Source: Cohaesibacter marisflavi (GTDB taxonomy: Bacteria; Pseudomonadota; Alphaproteobacteria; Rhizobiales; Cohaesibacteraceae). From it: a stretch of 64,000 bases of DNA. This document shows positions 8,163 to 17,197 of this stretch, piece after piece (positions within the stretch are counted from its first letter, which is position 1; each line of letters begins with the position of its first letter). The position numbers and the translations under genes were made by a program. Location of the stretch: assembly GCF_900115225.1 (NCBI RefSeq), contig NZ_FOVR01000011.1:1-64000 (forward strand). The letters run 5' to 3'. A model generated the notes under the pieces. The model searched no databases. It was not told the origin of the DNA and saw nothing but the letters and a program-made list of their open reading frames with translations.

Positions 8163-9116
8163 ATGTTTACTAAAAAGATTGTCTCCGCGCTTGTCCTTTC
8201 AGCAAGCCTTGCCGCCTTGACCCTGCCTTCCCAGGCCGCAGACAAGGGCACTGTTTCCCTCGTCCTCGGCGTCAAGGGCAGCCCTTTCTATCAGGCCCTT
8301 CAGTGTGGCGCGATGGCGCGCGCTGAAGAGCTCGGCCTTGACCTCTCGGTCTCTGCTCCTGATCAGTTCGCTGCTGATAGCCAGATTCCGGTTGTCAATG
8401 CGGTAACGGCCACCAAGCCTGACGTTGCGGCCATCGTTCCCACCGACATGCAGGCGCTTATTCAGCCGATGAAAGAGCTGGCAGAACGCGGCACCAAGGT
8501 TCTCACCATTGATCAGACGATTTCCGACACCTCTTTTGTTGAAACGCAGGTTCTGACCGACAATGCGGAAGGTGGCAAGCTGGCTGCTGACGCCATGGCT
8601 AAGCTGATCGGCGAAAAAGGCAAGGTCATGGTTATCACCCAGCCTCCTGGCTCTCTGGCACAGGACGCCCGTACCTCCGGTTTCGAGGAAGAAATCAAGA
8701 AGTTCCCGAATATCGAATATATCGGCCCGCAATATCAGTCTGATGATCCGCAGAAAGCGGCTGAAATCGTAACCTCCACCTTGTCTGCACATCCGGATCT
8801 GGCGGCGATCTTCTCTACCAACGACCAGGGTGCCATTGGCGCGATCACTGGTCTGCGTCAGGCTGGCGCTATCGGCAAGGTCAAGATGATTGCCTATGAT
8901 GCTGCTTCCGCTGAAGTTGCTGCGCTCAAGAATGGCGCCATTCAGGCTCTGATTGCGCAGAACCCGGCAGCTGAAGGCGCAGCTGCAATGGATGCTGCCG
9001 TCGCTCTGATCGATGGCAAAACCCTTGATAAGGTGACCATGACCGAGATTGTTACGATCACGGCTGATCAGCCGGAACTGGCTGACAAATACGAGTATAT
9101 TGCTAGCTGCATGTAA
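8163..9116 (+). CDS. Periplasmic sugar-binding protein of the ribose-type ABC transporter
   Basis: 317-aa exported protein. The first 25 residues form a Sec signal peptide (KK, hydrophobic core, LPSQAADKG cleavage region). The remainder has the periplasmic-binding-protein type I pattern: KGSPFYQALQCGAMARAEELG, then VPTDMQALIQPM, ITQPPGSLAQDARTSGFEEE and FSTNDQGAIGAITGL. It captures the sugar in the periplasm. The chosen ATG has GGAA upstream; a start 13 codons earlier would spoil the signal peptide. Last gene of the operon, followed by hairpins. The actual sugar is unknown. Confidence 0.92.
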   Translation: MFTKKIVSALVLSASLAALTLPSQAADKGTVSLVLGVKGSPFYQALQCGAMARAEELGLDLSVSAPDQFAADSQIPVVNAVTATKPDVAAIVPTDMQALIQPMKELAERGTKVLTIDQTISDTSFVETQVLTDNAEGGKLAADAMAKLIGEKGKVMVITQPPGSLAQDARTSGFEEEIKKFPNIEYIGPQYQSDDPQKAAEIVTSTLSAHPDLAAIFSTNDQGAIGAITGLRQAGAIGKVKMIAYDAASAEVAALKNGAIQALIAQNPAAEGAAAMDAAVALIDGKTLDKVTMTEIVTITADQPELADKYEYIASCM

Positions 9117-9199
9117 GCTAGGCAAAGGAAGCCGGTCGTTTCTCCCCTCTGACGGTCGGCTTCGCTTTTTCCAACAGTCCTCGCAGCCTGTTGTTCCTC

Positions 9200-9238
9200 T
9201 CCCCCTTGTCCACCTGTCAGGATAAGGGGGATTTTTTT
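9200..9238 (+). terminator. Terminator of the ribose-type ABC operon
   Basis: TCCCCCTT pairs perfectly with AAGGGGGA and is followed by seven T. A weaker hairpin (GAAGCCG with CGGCTTC, then a T-rich tail) lies just upstream at about 9128-9166. Confidence 0.85.
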
Positions 9239-9254
9239 GGAAAGGTGGCAGCCT

Positions 9255-10250
9255 CTAGCGAACCGAGCCACGTTCAACAAGCTTTACCGGGATGCTTCTG
9301 CGAGAGCTTGGTCCATTGGCAGGCCCCATCACCGCTTGCAGCGTTGCTTCAGTCAAGGCTGACAGGGATTGCCGCACCGTGGTCAAATCGTGAGAGGACC
9401 AGCCGGAAATGGGCGCATCATCAAAGCCGATGATGGATAGATCTTCAGGCACCGAAAATCCCAGCTCATGTCTGGCGGTGTTAAGGGCGCCCAGCGCCAG
9501 CTCGTCGCTCACGGCAAAGATGCCGTCTATGCCAGGACGGGCAAGAAGGGTCCGGGCGGCGTCCGCTCCGGTTTCATAACAATGGGGGCCTTCGCGCCAT
9601 TGTGTGACTGCGACCCCGCTGCGATCCATTTCGGCAATGAAGGCTTCGGCACGGGCCCGTTTGGCATGGGTGCGTGAGGCGGACACCAGCACGGCCACAT
9701 TTTGGCATCCTGCCTGTATGAGCCTGCGGGCTGCCAATCGTCCGCCCGTTGCCGAATCCGCTTCGATCATATCTGCATGGGCAACTGCGGCCGGCATCGT
9801 GCGGTTGATCAGGACCAACCGGGTTCCATTGGCCGCACAGATGCGAACCACTTCATCGGGCGCTGCGCCAGAAAGAAGCACAACGGTGCGTACCCGATAT
9901 TCCAGCAGACGTTCGACGGATTTGGTGATGTCGCCATCCACCTGCGCCAAATTGACCAGAATGCACTGTAGGTCATGCTTACTCAAAGCGGCGCTCAAGG
10001 CATCGATCTGAGCGGAAATATAGGGGCTGGAGAGGTTTTTGCCCACAACCCCCACCAGATCGGAGCGGCTCATATGCAGCGTGCGGGCCAACAGATTGAC
10101 TTTGTAGCCCAGCTCTTCTGCTGCCGCCATCACCTTGCGCCGTGTCTTTTCCGAGACGCTGGCCCCTGTGGTGAAGGTGCGCGAAACTGCCGAGCGGGAC
10201 ACGCCCGCCCGTTTGGCGACATCGGAAGCCGACACGAATTTATCGTTCAT
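9255..10250 (-). CDS. LacI-family transcriptional regulator
   Basis: 331-aa regulator. The N-terminal helix-turn-helix and hinge helix are clear (VSASDVAKRAGVSRSAVSRTF, then TRRKVMAAAEELGYKVN). The rest is a sugar-binding-protein-like core with FAVSDELALGALNTARHELG and SIIGFDDAPISGW. It begins four bases after the phosphatase stop and is the last gene of the leftward ABC/MBL/phosphatase operon, with AGG just before the ATG. A palindrome typical for this family sits at the head of that operon, so self-controlled repression relieved by an imported sugar compound is the simplest model (inference). Confidence 0.92.
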   Translation of the reverse strand: MNDKFVSASDVAKRAGVSRSAVSRTFTTGASVSEKTRRKVMAAAEELGYKVNLLARTLHMSRSDLVGVVGKNLSSPYISAQIDALSAALSKHDLQCILVNLAQVDGDITKSVERLLEYRVRTVVLLSGAAPDEVVRICAANGTRLVLINRTMPAAVAHADMIEADSATGGRLAARRLIQAGCQNVAVLVSASRTHAKRARAEAFIAEMDRSGVAVTQWREGPHCYETGADAARTLLARPGIDGIFAVSDELALGALNTARHELGFSVPEDLSIIGFDDAPISGWSSHDLTTVRQSLSALTEATLQAVMGPANGPSSRRSIPVKLVERGSVR

Positions 10251-10254
10251 GGGC

Positions 10255-10857
10255 CTACCTGCTCATGTTCGGTAACAGTCTGTTGGACAGGACGTCATCG
10301 GCCAGAGCCATCATGCCGGGCAAGGGGTAGCTTTGCGGAAGGGCGCGAATGATTCGGATATGATCCAGAGCGTCTTTAAAGGAGGCGAATTGATCAGGGC
10401 AGAAAGCGGCCATCCAGAGTGCCAGAACCGTGACGGAGCGAGAGCGGCCACCCCGGCAATGAATGAGAATATTGCCGCAGTGATGCTGAGGGTAATGGGG
10501 CTTGCCTTCGATATAGCCATGCATCAGGCCTTGAAGTGTCATCACCGATGCTGCCAGCAGATGGGGGCTGTTGCCTGGTCCATCGATCATGCCGATCTGA
10601 TAGCGACGGATTTCGGTTCCGTCGTCAAGGGTCAAATCCTGCGGGAAAATATTGATCGAAACATTGAGGCTTTCGGTGATATTGGCGCGCTGCAAGGCGT
10701 GGGCATCTTCTGCTGCGGGCAAATTGCCAAGGTAAAGCGCTTTGCGATGGGGGCCGAAATTCTCGATAATCGGAATCAACAGGGATTGCGCGTCTTCCAT
10801 GGCTTCGGCTGCATCGACGTCGGTTGGCAAGCCATGGCGGGATGTCTTGTGCTTCAA
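10255..10857 (-). CDS. Dual-specificity/tyrosine-type phosphatase
   Basis: About 200 aa, cytosolic. The Cys-phosphatase signature HCRGGRSRS (Cys about 134, Arg about 140; HC-x5-R) is intact, and an upstream Asp-containing loop IDGPGNSPH may supply the acid. The TTG start is my choice: it comes five bases after the metallo-hydrolase stop with GGAG ten bases upstream. An ATG twenty codons later and a much longer reading that overlaps the upstream gene by 170 bases are alternatives. Being inside an ABC importer operon, it may dephosphorylate an imported phosphate ester and not a protein; that is inference. Confidence 0.78.
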   Translation of the reverse strand: MKHKTSRHGLPTDVDAAEAMEDAQSLLIPIIENFGPHRKALYLGNLPAAEDAHALQRANITESLNVSINIFPQDLTLDDGTEIRRYQIGMIDGPGNSPHLLAASVMTLQGLMHGYIEGKPHYPQHHCGNILIHCRGGRSRSVTVLALWMAAFCPDQFASFKDALDHIRIIRALPQSYPLPGMMALADDVLSNRLLPNMSR

Positions 10858-10861
10858 AGTC

Positions 10862-11887
10862 TCAAATCTCCAATTCCCGCTTGAGGGCAAGACGGGGGCC
10901 GAGGCCGGATACCAGCTTCGGAGCGGTCGTAATATCAAGAAAGGCCGGTATGACCCGGTCTGCTCTGCATTGGTCGGCCCAGATGAGTATATCCCTGAGG
11001 CGCGGATGAACATTCCATGGCAACCATTGCGCACGCTTCTCCGCGATCAGCGGGAAGGCCGGGCTGCCTTTGGGGACATGGCTGGAGAAGAGAAAGCGAA
11101 ATCCCTCTCGCTTGAGCAGGTCAGCCGACAGGCCTTCCTCGCCATTCGAGCCGGTTGTGACAATAACATCCTCGGGGTTGGCTGTCTCTGCGTCCACCAC
11201 CGGAACCGTATGTCCCATGGCGATTTGGTATTCTTTGGCGATGATGGCTTCGGCCTTGACTTCATAGCCCGCTTGCCTGAGGGCGTGGACCATGTCTGCG
11301 CCCCGTCCGGCAGGAGGGCAACAGACCACGGCTCCGCCTTTTGCCTTAGCGATTATTTGCTGCTTTTGCTCTGTGAGCAGACTGTCCCGGTCGCCATAGG
11401 AGGCATCAATCAGCAGGGTTGCTGCGGGGGGCATCGGGTCCATGGGCATGCTGTCGGATTCTGCCGAGACGTCACCTGAATAGATGAAGCCGCCCAGATC
11501 AGTTGGCAGGTGAAACCAGACGCCGCCCGGCGCGTGGCCACTTTGGCCAACTGTCATGGGTATGCCCAGCAGATCGAACTGACCCTTTTGAGGAATTTCG
11601 CGGCGGTCAGCGGGCACTATGCCCGCGGGAATGTCATCAAAGCACCGTTTGGTGGCATAGACCGGGGGCATGCCCACTTCATCAAGGCGCAAAAGAGAGC
11701 CGATATGATCTTCATGGGCGTGGCTGAGACAAAGCGCATCCACCTTGCCGATGCTGGCAATGTCGGGATGCTCCCCCGGTTCGAGGCCATCGCCAAAATC
11801 GAACAGGATGCGACGCCCACCGATTTCGACAAGAAACAGGGCGGCACTTTTGCGGTTGAGGCCGCTGATAGCGATCAGTCGCGCCAT
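10862..11887 (-). CDS. Metallo-beta-lactamase-fold hydrolase
   Basis: 341-aa cytosolic protein. The zinc motif HAHEDH (residues 56-61) and later GQSGHAPGG and IYSGDVS fit the MBL fold, in the style of RNase J/CPSF-like hydrolases but much shorter than those nucleases. The C-terminal half has FLFSSHVPKGSPA, a plausible last metal-binding His. The start overlaps the permease stop by 13 bases and the phosphatase follows after 5 bases, so the three are co-expressed. Such neighbours suggest a phosphodiester or related small-molecule substrate, not proven. Confidence 0.85.
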   Translation of the reverse strand: MARLIAISGLNRKSAALFLVEIGGRRILFDFGDGLEPGEHPDIASIGKVDALCLSHAHEDHIGSLLRLDEVGMPPVYATKRCFDDIPAGIVPADRREIPQKGQFDLLGIPMTVGQSGHAPGGVWFHLPTDLGGFIYSGDVSAESDSMPMDPMPPAATLLIDASYGDRDSLLTEQKQQIIAKAKGGAVVCCPPAGRGADMVHALRQAGYEVKAEAIIAKEYQIAMGHTVPVVDAETANPEDVIVTTGSNGEEGLSADLLKREGFRFLFSSHVPKGSPAFPLIAEKRAQWLPWNVHPRLRDILIWADQCRADRVIPAFLDITTAPKLVSGLGPRLALKRELEI

Positions 11888-13614
11888 GGCAGCACCCCCT
11901 TGGGCAGAAATTTGCTAAAGCACAGTGAAACCAGCATGAGGGACAGGATGAGCAGTACCATCAGGCAGCCCACTGCGGCGGCCAGGGTGGAGGAGCCAGC
12001 TTCTTCGAGGAAAATGATCATCGGCCCAATGGTCTGAGCGCGGGAAGAGACCAGCAGTACAGAAGTCTGGATTTCGTTGATCGCCGTCATGAAGACAAGG
12101 ATTGCGGCTGCTGCTGCAGAAGGCGCAAGCACTGGCAGGACGATATCCCGAAGGCGTGAAAGGATACCCGCACCCGCAATCTGGGCTGCTTCGTTGAGCG
12201 AGCGGTCCACCTGCGCAAAGCCGCCTAGAATGGGACGCAGGGCGAGGGCGAGATAGTTGGACAGATAGGCGGCAAAGATGACCCAAATGGTGCCATAGAT
12301 GCTGACATTGACGAGGGGCAACGGGCGCAGAAAAAACAGGATCATGGCCACGCCGATGATGATGCCGGGCAGGGCATAGGCCAATTCGGAAGCCAGATGC
12401 AGAAGTTTGGACAAGAACCCCGTGCGCCAGACGAGAAAATAACCAAGGGCGATGGAAACGGGAATGAGAATGAACACCGTCAGTCCGGTGAGCATGAAGC
12501 TCGTGGCAAAGGCCTCGCGAATGCCTTCATGGCGAAACAGTGCATTGTTGAAATTTTCAAAAGTTAGGGTGTCCAGTGTGAGGGGCTGGCCATAGCCGCG
12601 CACCAGTGCCGAACCAGCAAGAGAGGAGAGAGGCAGCACCAACACCGCTGCCAGATAGCCCCATGCCAGAGTGGCGACGGGCCAATGCCAGCGGCCAAGG
12701 GAAAGGCGCAATGTGATGCTGGCGCCGTCAACCCGCTGGTCGCCCTGTCGACCCAGCCATCCGGTGATGGTCATGCCGATGATGGTGAGCACGGCAAGCA
12801 ACAGGGCCAGAAGCGCCATGTCATTAAGGGCCGAGGGACCATAGCTGTTTAGGCGACGGTAAATCATTGTGATGAGGGTTGGCACGCGGGCGGGAATGCC
12901 CAGCATGGCCTGAATGCCGAAATTACCGATGGAGGAGACAAAGGCCAGTGCGGCTCCGGCGAAGATACCGCTGCGCACGAGTGGCAGGATAATGTCCAGA
13001 ACCACGGGCAGAGGCTTTGCGCCAGCGCTTTGGGCCGCTTCGAGCAGATTGGCTGGCACCCGTCTGAGGCTTGCGCGCACGGAAAGAAAGACCAGCGGCG
13101 CGTTATAGAGCCCAAGCAAAAAGATGATGCCGCCAGACGAATAGAGCGGATGACGCATACCAGGCTCAAGGGTCAAGCCAAGAGGAGCAAGCAATGGGCT
13201 GGCGGGGGAGAATGACTGCACCCATGCAAGGGCTGTTACCTGCGGCGGGATCATCAGCGGCAGGACAAAGCCGAATACCCACGCGGTACGGGCCTTCATG
13301 TCCGTCATGCCGACCAGCAGGGCAGCGAGTGTGCCGATAACAGAGGCCAGAAGTGTGGAGGTGATGGAAATCCAGATGGTGTTGCCGGTTGCCTGCAACA
13401 CGCGACGGCCACCCAGAATGTGGGTGATTCTCTCCAGATCCAGAGAGCCATCGGTAAAGAAGGCGGCATAAACAAGTCGTCCCAGCGGCGCGATAGAGAG
13501 CAGGCCGACAAACAGGGCAAGACAGATGATCAGACGCATCTCGCCACTGAGCTTGAGACGCGAAAGGCGGAACGCCCGCTCGGGGCGCTCCTGTTCTACT
13601 GCGAGGTCTGACAC
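11875..13614 (-). CDS. Fused two-domain ABC permease (Fe(III)/phosphosugar type)
   Basis: About 579 aa, inner membrane, with two sets of roughly six helices. Each half has an EAA-type loop (LEAAQSAGAKPLPVVLDIILP and LNEAAQIAGAGILSRLRDIVLP are the matching loops). This fused architecture is that of FbpB/AfuB permeases. It works with the neighbouring ATPase and binding protein. The GTG start lies four bases after the binding-protein stop; an upstream GTG inside that gene is possible. Despite the usual iron label for the family, some members carry sugar phosphates or phosphonates, which suits the phosphatase next door. Confidence 0.88.
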   Translation of the reverse strand: MSDLAVEQERPERAFRLSRLKLSGEMRLIICLALFVGLLSIAPLGRLVYAAFFTDGSLDLERITHILGGRRVLQATGNTIWISITSTLLASVIGTLAALLVGMTDMKARTAWVFGFVLPLMIPPQVTALAWVQSFSPASPLLAPLGLTLEPGMRHPLYSSGGIIFLLGLYNAPLVFLSVRASLRRVPANLLEAAQSAGAKPLPVVLDIILPLVRSGIFAGAALAFVSSIGNFGIQAMLGIPARVPTLITMIYRRLNSYGPSALNDMALLALLLAVLTIIGMTITGWLGRQGDQRVDGASITLRLSLGRWHWPVATLAWGYLAAVLVLPLSSLAGSALVRGYGQPLTLDTLTFENFNNALFRHEGIREAFATSFMLTGLTVFILIPVSIALGYFLVWRTGFLSKLLHLASELAYALPGIIIGVAMILFFLRPLPLVNVSIYGTIWVIFAAYLSNYLALALRPILGGFAQVDRSLNEAAQIAGAGILSRLRDIVLPVLAPSAAAAAILVFMTAINEIQTSVLLVSSRAQTIGPMIIFLEEAGSSTLAAAVGCLMVLLILSLMLVSLCFSKFLPKGVLPWRD

Positions 13615-13618
13615 GCGC

Positions 13619-14587
13619 TTACATTCCGAAGATGTCTGCGAATTTGGCACGAACTTCTTCGTTCGCTTTCACAGCTGCATCGACATCATAGCCGAGCAGT
13701 TTCATGGAAGAGAGAGCCGGGAAGCCTTCTGGGCTTGCAACGTCGGACAGCAAAGGCAGGTTGCCCTGTTTGGAAACCAGTTCCTGACCTTCCTTGGAAA
13801 GCAGGAAGTCGACGAATTTCTTGGCTTCGGCAACATGCTTGGTGTTTTTGAGGATAGCAACCGGTTCGCCGATGAAGGAGACGCCGTCTTCCGGAGCGAT
13901 ATAGTCTACCGGAGAGCCTTTTGCTTTGGCGCGCAGGGCGTTGGCATCAACGATGATGGCATATTTGGCCATGCCGGACGCAACAGCCTTGGTTGCCGGG
14001 CCGTTGCCGCCTTCCGGAGCGATGTCGAGGTCGGCAAGACCTTCATAGAAACTCCAACCGATGGAGTCCTGATTGATCAGGGTATGCAGATGATTGAGAG
14101 CGGCGCCGGAGTAAAGCGGGCTCGGTACGGCGATCTGACCACGGTTTTCTTCGGTCAGCAGGTCAGCCCATTTCTTGATAGGCTTGGCGCTGTTGGTGTT
14201 GTAGGCGATACCGGTGGTGATGGCCTTGGTGCCGAAATAGGTCATGTCCTTGTCGTAAGCCGCCTTGTCATAGGCAGCGACCGGGGCCTCGGGATAGGCC
14301 AGCAGCTGATCCTGAGCTTTCAGCAGGCCGAGGTTGATCGGGTCGGCAACCAGCAGAATGTCGGCCTGAACCTGACCGGCTTCGATTTCGGCGCGCATCA
14401 CATTCATCAGGGCGGAGGTGCCGTTGCGGGTCCAGTTGACCTTGATGTCCGGATTGGCTTTTTCAAAAGCATCAACGGTTTCCTGAGCCTGCTCGGGAGC
14501 CTGGCTGGTGTAAAGCGTTATGGTGGTTTCAGCGTGCGCTGCGGTTGCTGCCATAAGGGCCAGAGCAGCCAGAGTAAGGGTACGCAT
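13619..14587 (-). CDS. ABC transporter periplasmic binding protein (Fe(III)/phosphosugar type)
   Basis: 322-aa exported protein with a short Sec signal peptide ending AHAET. The mature part has the family features TLYTSQAPEQAQETVDAF, ADILLVADPINLGLLK, TGIAYNTN, and the C-terminal AKKFVDFLLSKEGQE. In iron-binding relatives paired tyrosines bind the metal; a YNTN site exists here but no tandem Tyr pair is evident, so an organic anion is at least as likely as iron. Gene order is ATPase, binding protein, permease. Confidence 0.9.
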   Translation of the reverse strand: MRTLTLAALALMAATAAHAETTITLYTSQAPEQAQETVDAFEKANPDIKVNWTRNGTSALMNVMRAEIEAGQVQADILLVADPINLGLLKAQDQLLAYPEAPVAAYDKAAYDKDMTYFGTKAITTGIAYNTNSAKPIKKWADLLTEENRGQIAVPSPLYSGAALNHLHTLINQDSIGWSFYEGLADLDIAPEGGNGPATKAVASGMAKYAIIVDANALRAKAKGSPVDYIAPEDGVSFIGEPVAILKNTKHVAEAKKFVDFLLSKEGQELVSKQGNLPLLSDVASPEGFPALSSMKLLGYDVDAAVKANEEVRAKFADIFGM

Positions 14588-14629
14588 AAGGGAAGTCCTT
14601 GAATGATTAGGTGAGTTTGAGAGAGGGGA

Positions 14630-15709
14630 TTAAGCAAATTGTGGGTCGGGTAAGACCCATCCATCGTTAAGGGCGATGGACACATGTTGTCCCTGCTCGA
14701 TGGAGAAGGGAGGTGCAACATTCAGGGTGAGCGAGACATCGGGTGCCGGGACGGGGGCGACCTCGGCACGCAGATGATCGCCGCGATAGGTCAATCGCTT
14801 GACGGTGGCCGGAATGCCTTCTTCTTTGGCCGTCGCAAGGGATAGATCGGACGGATGGAATGAAATGCGGGCCTGCGAGCGGGCGCTGGCCGAGCTGGCA
14901 CAGCGCAACCGGATGGGTTTGCCAAACAGGTTGGCATGGGCCATACCGTCATCGCTCGGGGTGAGATTGGAAACATCCATCAATTTGCCTTCACCAATGA
15001 AACCGGCAACCATTTCGTTGCTTGGCTCGAGGTAAAGCTTGCTGGGGGTGGCAAACTGAGCGATGCGGCCCTTGTCCATGACGGCGACGCGATCGGCCAG
15101 CGCCAACGCTTCGGACTGGTCATGGGTGATGTAGAACATGGTTGCGCCCGAGCGCTGATGGAAACGGGAGAATTCCTCTTCCAGCGTGGCGCGCAAGTGG
15201 ACATCAAGGTTGGCGAGCGGTTCATCAAGCAGCACCACTCCGGCCTGCATGGCCAGACAGCGGGCCAGAGCTACACGCTGACGTTGCCCGCCGGACAGAT
15301 CTGCCGGTCTACGATTGGCCAAGCGGTCGAGCCCCACCAGTTCGAGCACATCTTTCGTCCGTTGGGTGCGCTCGGTCCGGGACATGCCCTTGACCTTCAG
15401 GCTGTAGGACACATTCTGCTCAACGCTCATATGAGGCCATAGGGCGTAATTCTGGAAAACCACGCCGATGCCACGCTCTTCTGGCGAAAGATGAATATCG
15501 CGTCCGGAAAGGCAGCGGCCGTCCACATGGATTTCGCCCTTGTCCAGCTTTTCAAATCCGGCCAGCGTACGCAGCAGGGTTGTCTTGCCGCAGCCGGATG
15601 GGCCGAGCACCGCAACGAATTCGCCTGATTTGATGGAGAGTGATATGTCGCGCAAGACTTCGGTTTTGCCGAATGATTTGTGAATGCCGGTGATTTCAAT
15701 AGCGCCCAT
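14630..15709 (-). CDS. ABC transporter ATPase (FbpC/PotA type)
   Basis: 359-aa cytosolic ATPase. Walker A GPSGCGKTT is at 36-44, the signature LSGGQRQRVALARC near 135, Walker B VVLLDEPLANLD near 158, and the switch His in YITHDQSEAL near 190. The last 120 residues form a TOBE-like regulatory domain. First gene of the leftward operon; a perfect palindrome sits 19 bases before its ATG. Confidence 0.93.
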   Translation of the reverse strand: MGAIEITGIHKSFGKTEVLRDISLSIKSGEFVAVLGPSGCGKTTLLRTLAGFEKLDKGEIHVDGRCLSGRDIHLSPEERGIGVVFQNYALWPHMSVEQNVSYSLKVKGMSRTERTQRTKDVLELVGLDRLANRRPADLSGGQRQRVALARCLAMQAGVVLLDEPLANLDVHLRATLEEEFSRFHQRSGATMFYITHDQSEALALADRVAVMDKGRIAQFATPSKLYLEPSNEMVAGFIGEGKLMDVSNLTPSDDGMAHANLFGKPIRLRCASSASARSQARISFHPSDLSLATAKEEGIPATVKRLTYRGDHLRAEVAPVPAPDVSLTLNVAPPFSIEQGQHVSIALNDGWVLPDPQFA

Positions 15710-15728
15710 CGGGAAGGTCCTATTTGGT

Positions 15729-15744
15729 TTGCACAGCTGTGCAA
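15729..15744. promoter_or_regulatory. Perfect 16-bp palindrome, candidate LacI operator
   Basis: TTGCACAGCTGTGCAA is a perfect palindrome just upstream of the first gene of the operon that ends with a LacI-family regulator. Length and TTG...CAA ends suit this family, though most LacI operators have a central CG where this one has AGCT's centre GC. Confidence 0.6.
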
Positions 15745-16001
15745 TGGAGTTGGCGGCACTATGGTTGGGCTTTGCGAAACTTTCTTTTCGATTTCATGTC
15801 ACTTTTGTGAAATCGCTGGTGAAGGAACTTATGCTATTGTTTTAAATGGGTTTTATAAAATAGTTCGCTGTCCAAAAAGCGGGCGTGCAGAAGAAAATGA
15901 CGTTGGAGCAAGGGGGAAAGCGTTTGGGTTAAGCCGGTGACTTGCGTTATCATGATGTTGACCAACCCCGCACGCCCCACCCGATATAGAAGGACATCCC
16001 T

Positions 16002-16511
16002 TTGGCAGATCCGCATATCAAATCTGAAATGGACTGGCTCGACTATGTTTCCGTCATTCTTTATCGGCTGGGCTTTGTTCTGGCCGCGCCGTCCATCGCG
16101 CTTTTGCCCTGGCAGACTGCTTATCCGGCCCAACAGCTCTGCTTTGTTGCTGCCACGATGTGTGCCAGCAGCCTGCATATTTATATGAAGCCCTATCGAT
16201 TGACTTTGCAGGGAGCGACATGGGTTGGGCTACTCTGTGCGATGCTGGGCTTTCCGCTGATTGGTCTTGGGGGATGTTTCATCACGCTGGGCGGGCTTTG
16301 CTTTAAGGAATATTTCTGTTTCAAGGTGCCCGGTTTGCCAGCGCAGCCGCTTTTACTGGCTGCATTGTGGTTTGCTCTGGCGCTTGATGCTGGACCCATT
16401 GCCCAGATTCTGGCGGGTATTTCGGCGCTTCTGTTTCTTGTCGTCAGCATTGCCAAATGGCGCATGCCGCTGCATTTCGATATTGGCGATAAAAGCAAAT
16501 ATGAGGTTTGA
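16002..16511 (+). CDS. Integral membrane protein (DUF2301-like)
   Basis: 169-aa protein with five or six hydrophobic helices and few charged residues. The pattern YRLGFVLAAPSI, CASSLHIYMKPYR and GGCFITLGGLCFKEYFCF recalls the DUF2301 membrane family; this is a tentative match by memory. The TTG start has AAGGAC upstream. It stands alone between the ABC operon going left and the NEW3 operon going right. No function can be assigned. Confidence 0.75.
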   Translation: MADPHIKSEMDWLDYVSVILYRLGFVLAAPSIALLPWQTAYPAQQLCFVAATMCASSLHIYMKPYRLTLQGATWVGLLCAMLGFPLIGLGGCFITLGGLCFKEYFCFKVPGLPAQPLLLAALWFALALDAGPIAQILAGISALLFLVVSIAKWRMPLHFDIGDKSKYEV

Positions 16512-16649
16512 AGCCGCAAACCCTACGGAAATTTAATTTTCCGCACTTGTTCATAGACAAATTTTCGCCATATCCGGGGCCTTGGTAAGATCTCGCGAGG
16601 ATGGCATTGATCTGCCATGATCCGGGGATGCAAAACCGGGGACATAGGG

Positions 16650-17051
16650 ATGAGCGAGACGTTGGGAAAAGGGATGAGGGCCGATCGTCTGAACAACCAG
16701 AAAGCTGTCTGGTTGCGCGGGCTGCTTGGTCTCTTTCTGGCCTTCCTGCTTCTGTTCTCCTCGTCCTTCCAGTCTGATGCCGCCAGCCTTGGCAAGCTGC
16801 AATGGCTGGGCGCGAAACAGGTCAGCAGCTTTCAGGATCAGCTTTATGCACGTCCTGTCGCCGATGTGGAGGTACGTGAAGACCTTCAAGACGAGATGGG
16901 GCAGTGTGTCCCCGTTGACAAGGCCACCCTCAAACATCCCGATCCCGTTTTTCTCAAATTGGCGCGTATCTGGCTGGAACTGTCCATTGATGGCAGTCCG
17001 TCCAATGTCAAACCTTTCGGCCGCGGCCCTCCTCTTCCTGTAAAAGCCTGA
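16650..17051 (+). CDS. Small secreted or lipid-anchored-like hypothetical protein
   Basis: About 133 aa. After a basic start, residues 23-47 form a strongly hydrophobic segment ending SDAAS, which looks like an uncleaved anchor or long signal peptide. The remaining part is a short hydrophilic domain with no motif I know (VEVREDLQDEMGQCVP, one Cys). It precedes the NEW3-domain gene by about 150 bases on the same strand and could belong with that exporter, but the gap makes the link uncertain. An ATG eleven codons upstream is an alternative start. Confidence 0.6.
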   Translation: MSETLGKGMRADRLNNQKAVWLRGLLGLFLAFLLLFSSSFQSDAASLGKLQWLGAKQVSSFQDQLYARPVADVEVREDLQDEMGQCVPVDKATLKHPDPVFLKLARIWLELSIDGSPSNVKPFGRGPPLPVKA

Positions 17052-17197
17052 ACCATCATCCGTTTGGTTTGTTGTCTTGGCGCATTGTCACCCTTGTGAG
17101 GAGGCTTGACATCGCACATGCGCAAGACACGGCATCGATGCCCGGCTGAGCGGACTTTCATCCTTACCTTTACAGACTTTTACGAGGAAGATTTCCG

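Noticed and set aside
9255-15709. Simple annotation as an iron(III) importer
   Set aside because: Phosphatase, MBL hydrolase and LacI regulator in the same operon and no Tyr-Tyr iron site make an organic phosphate more likely.
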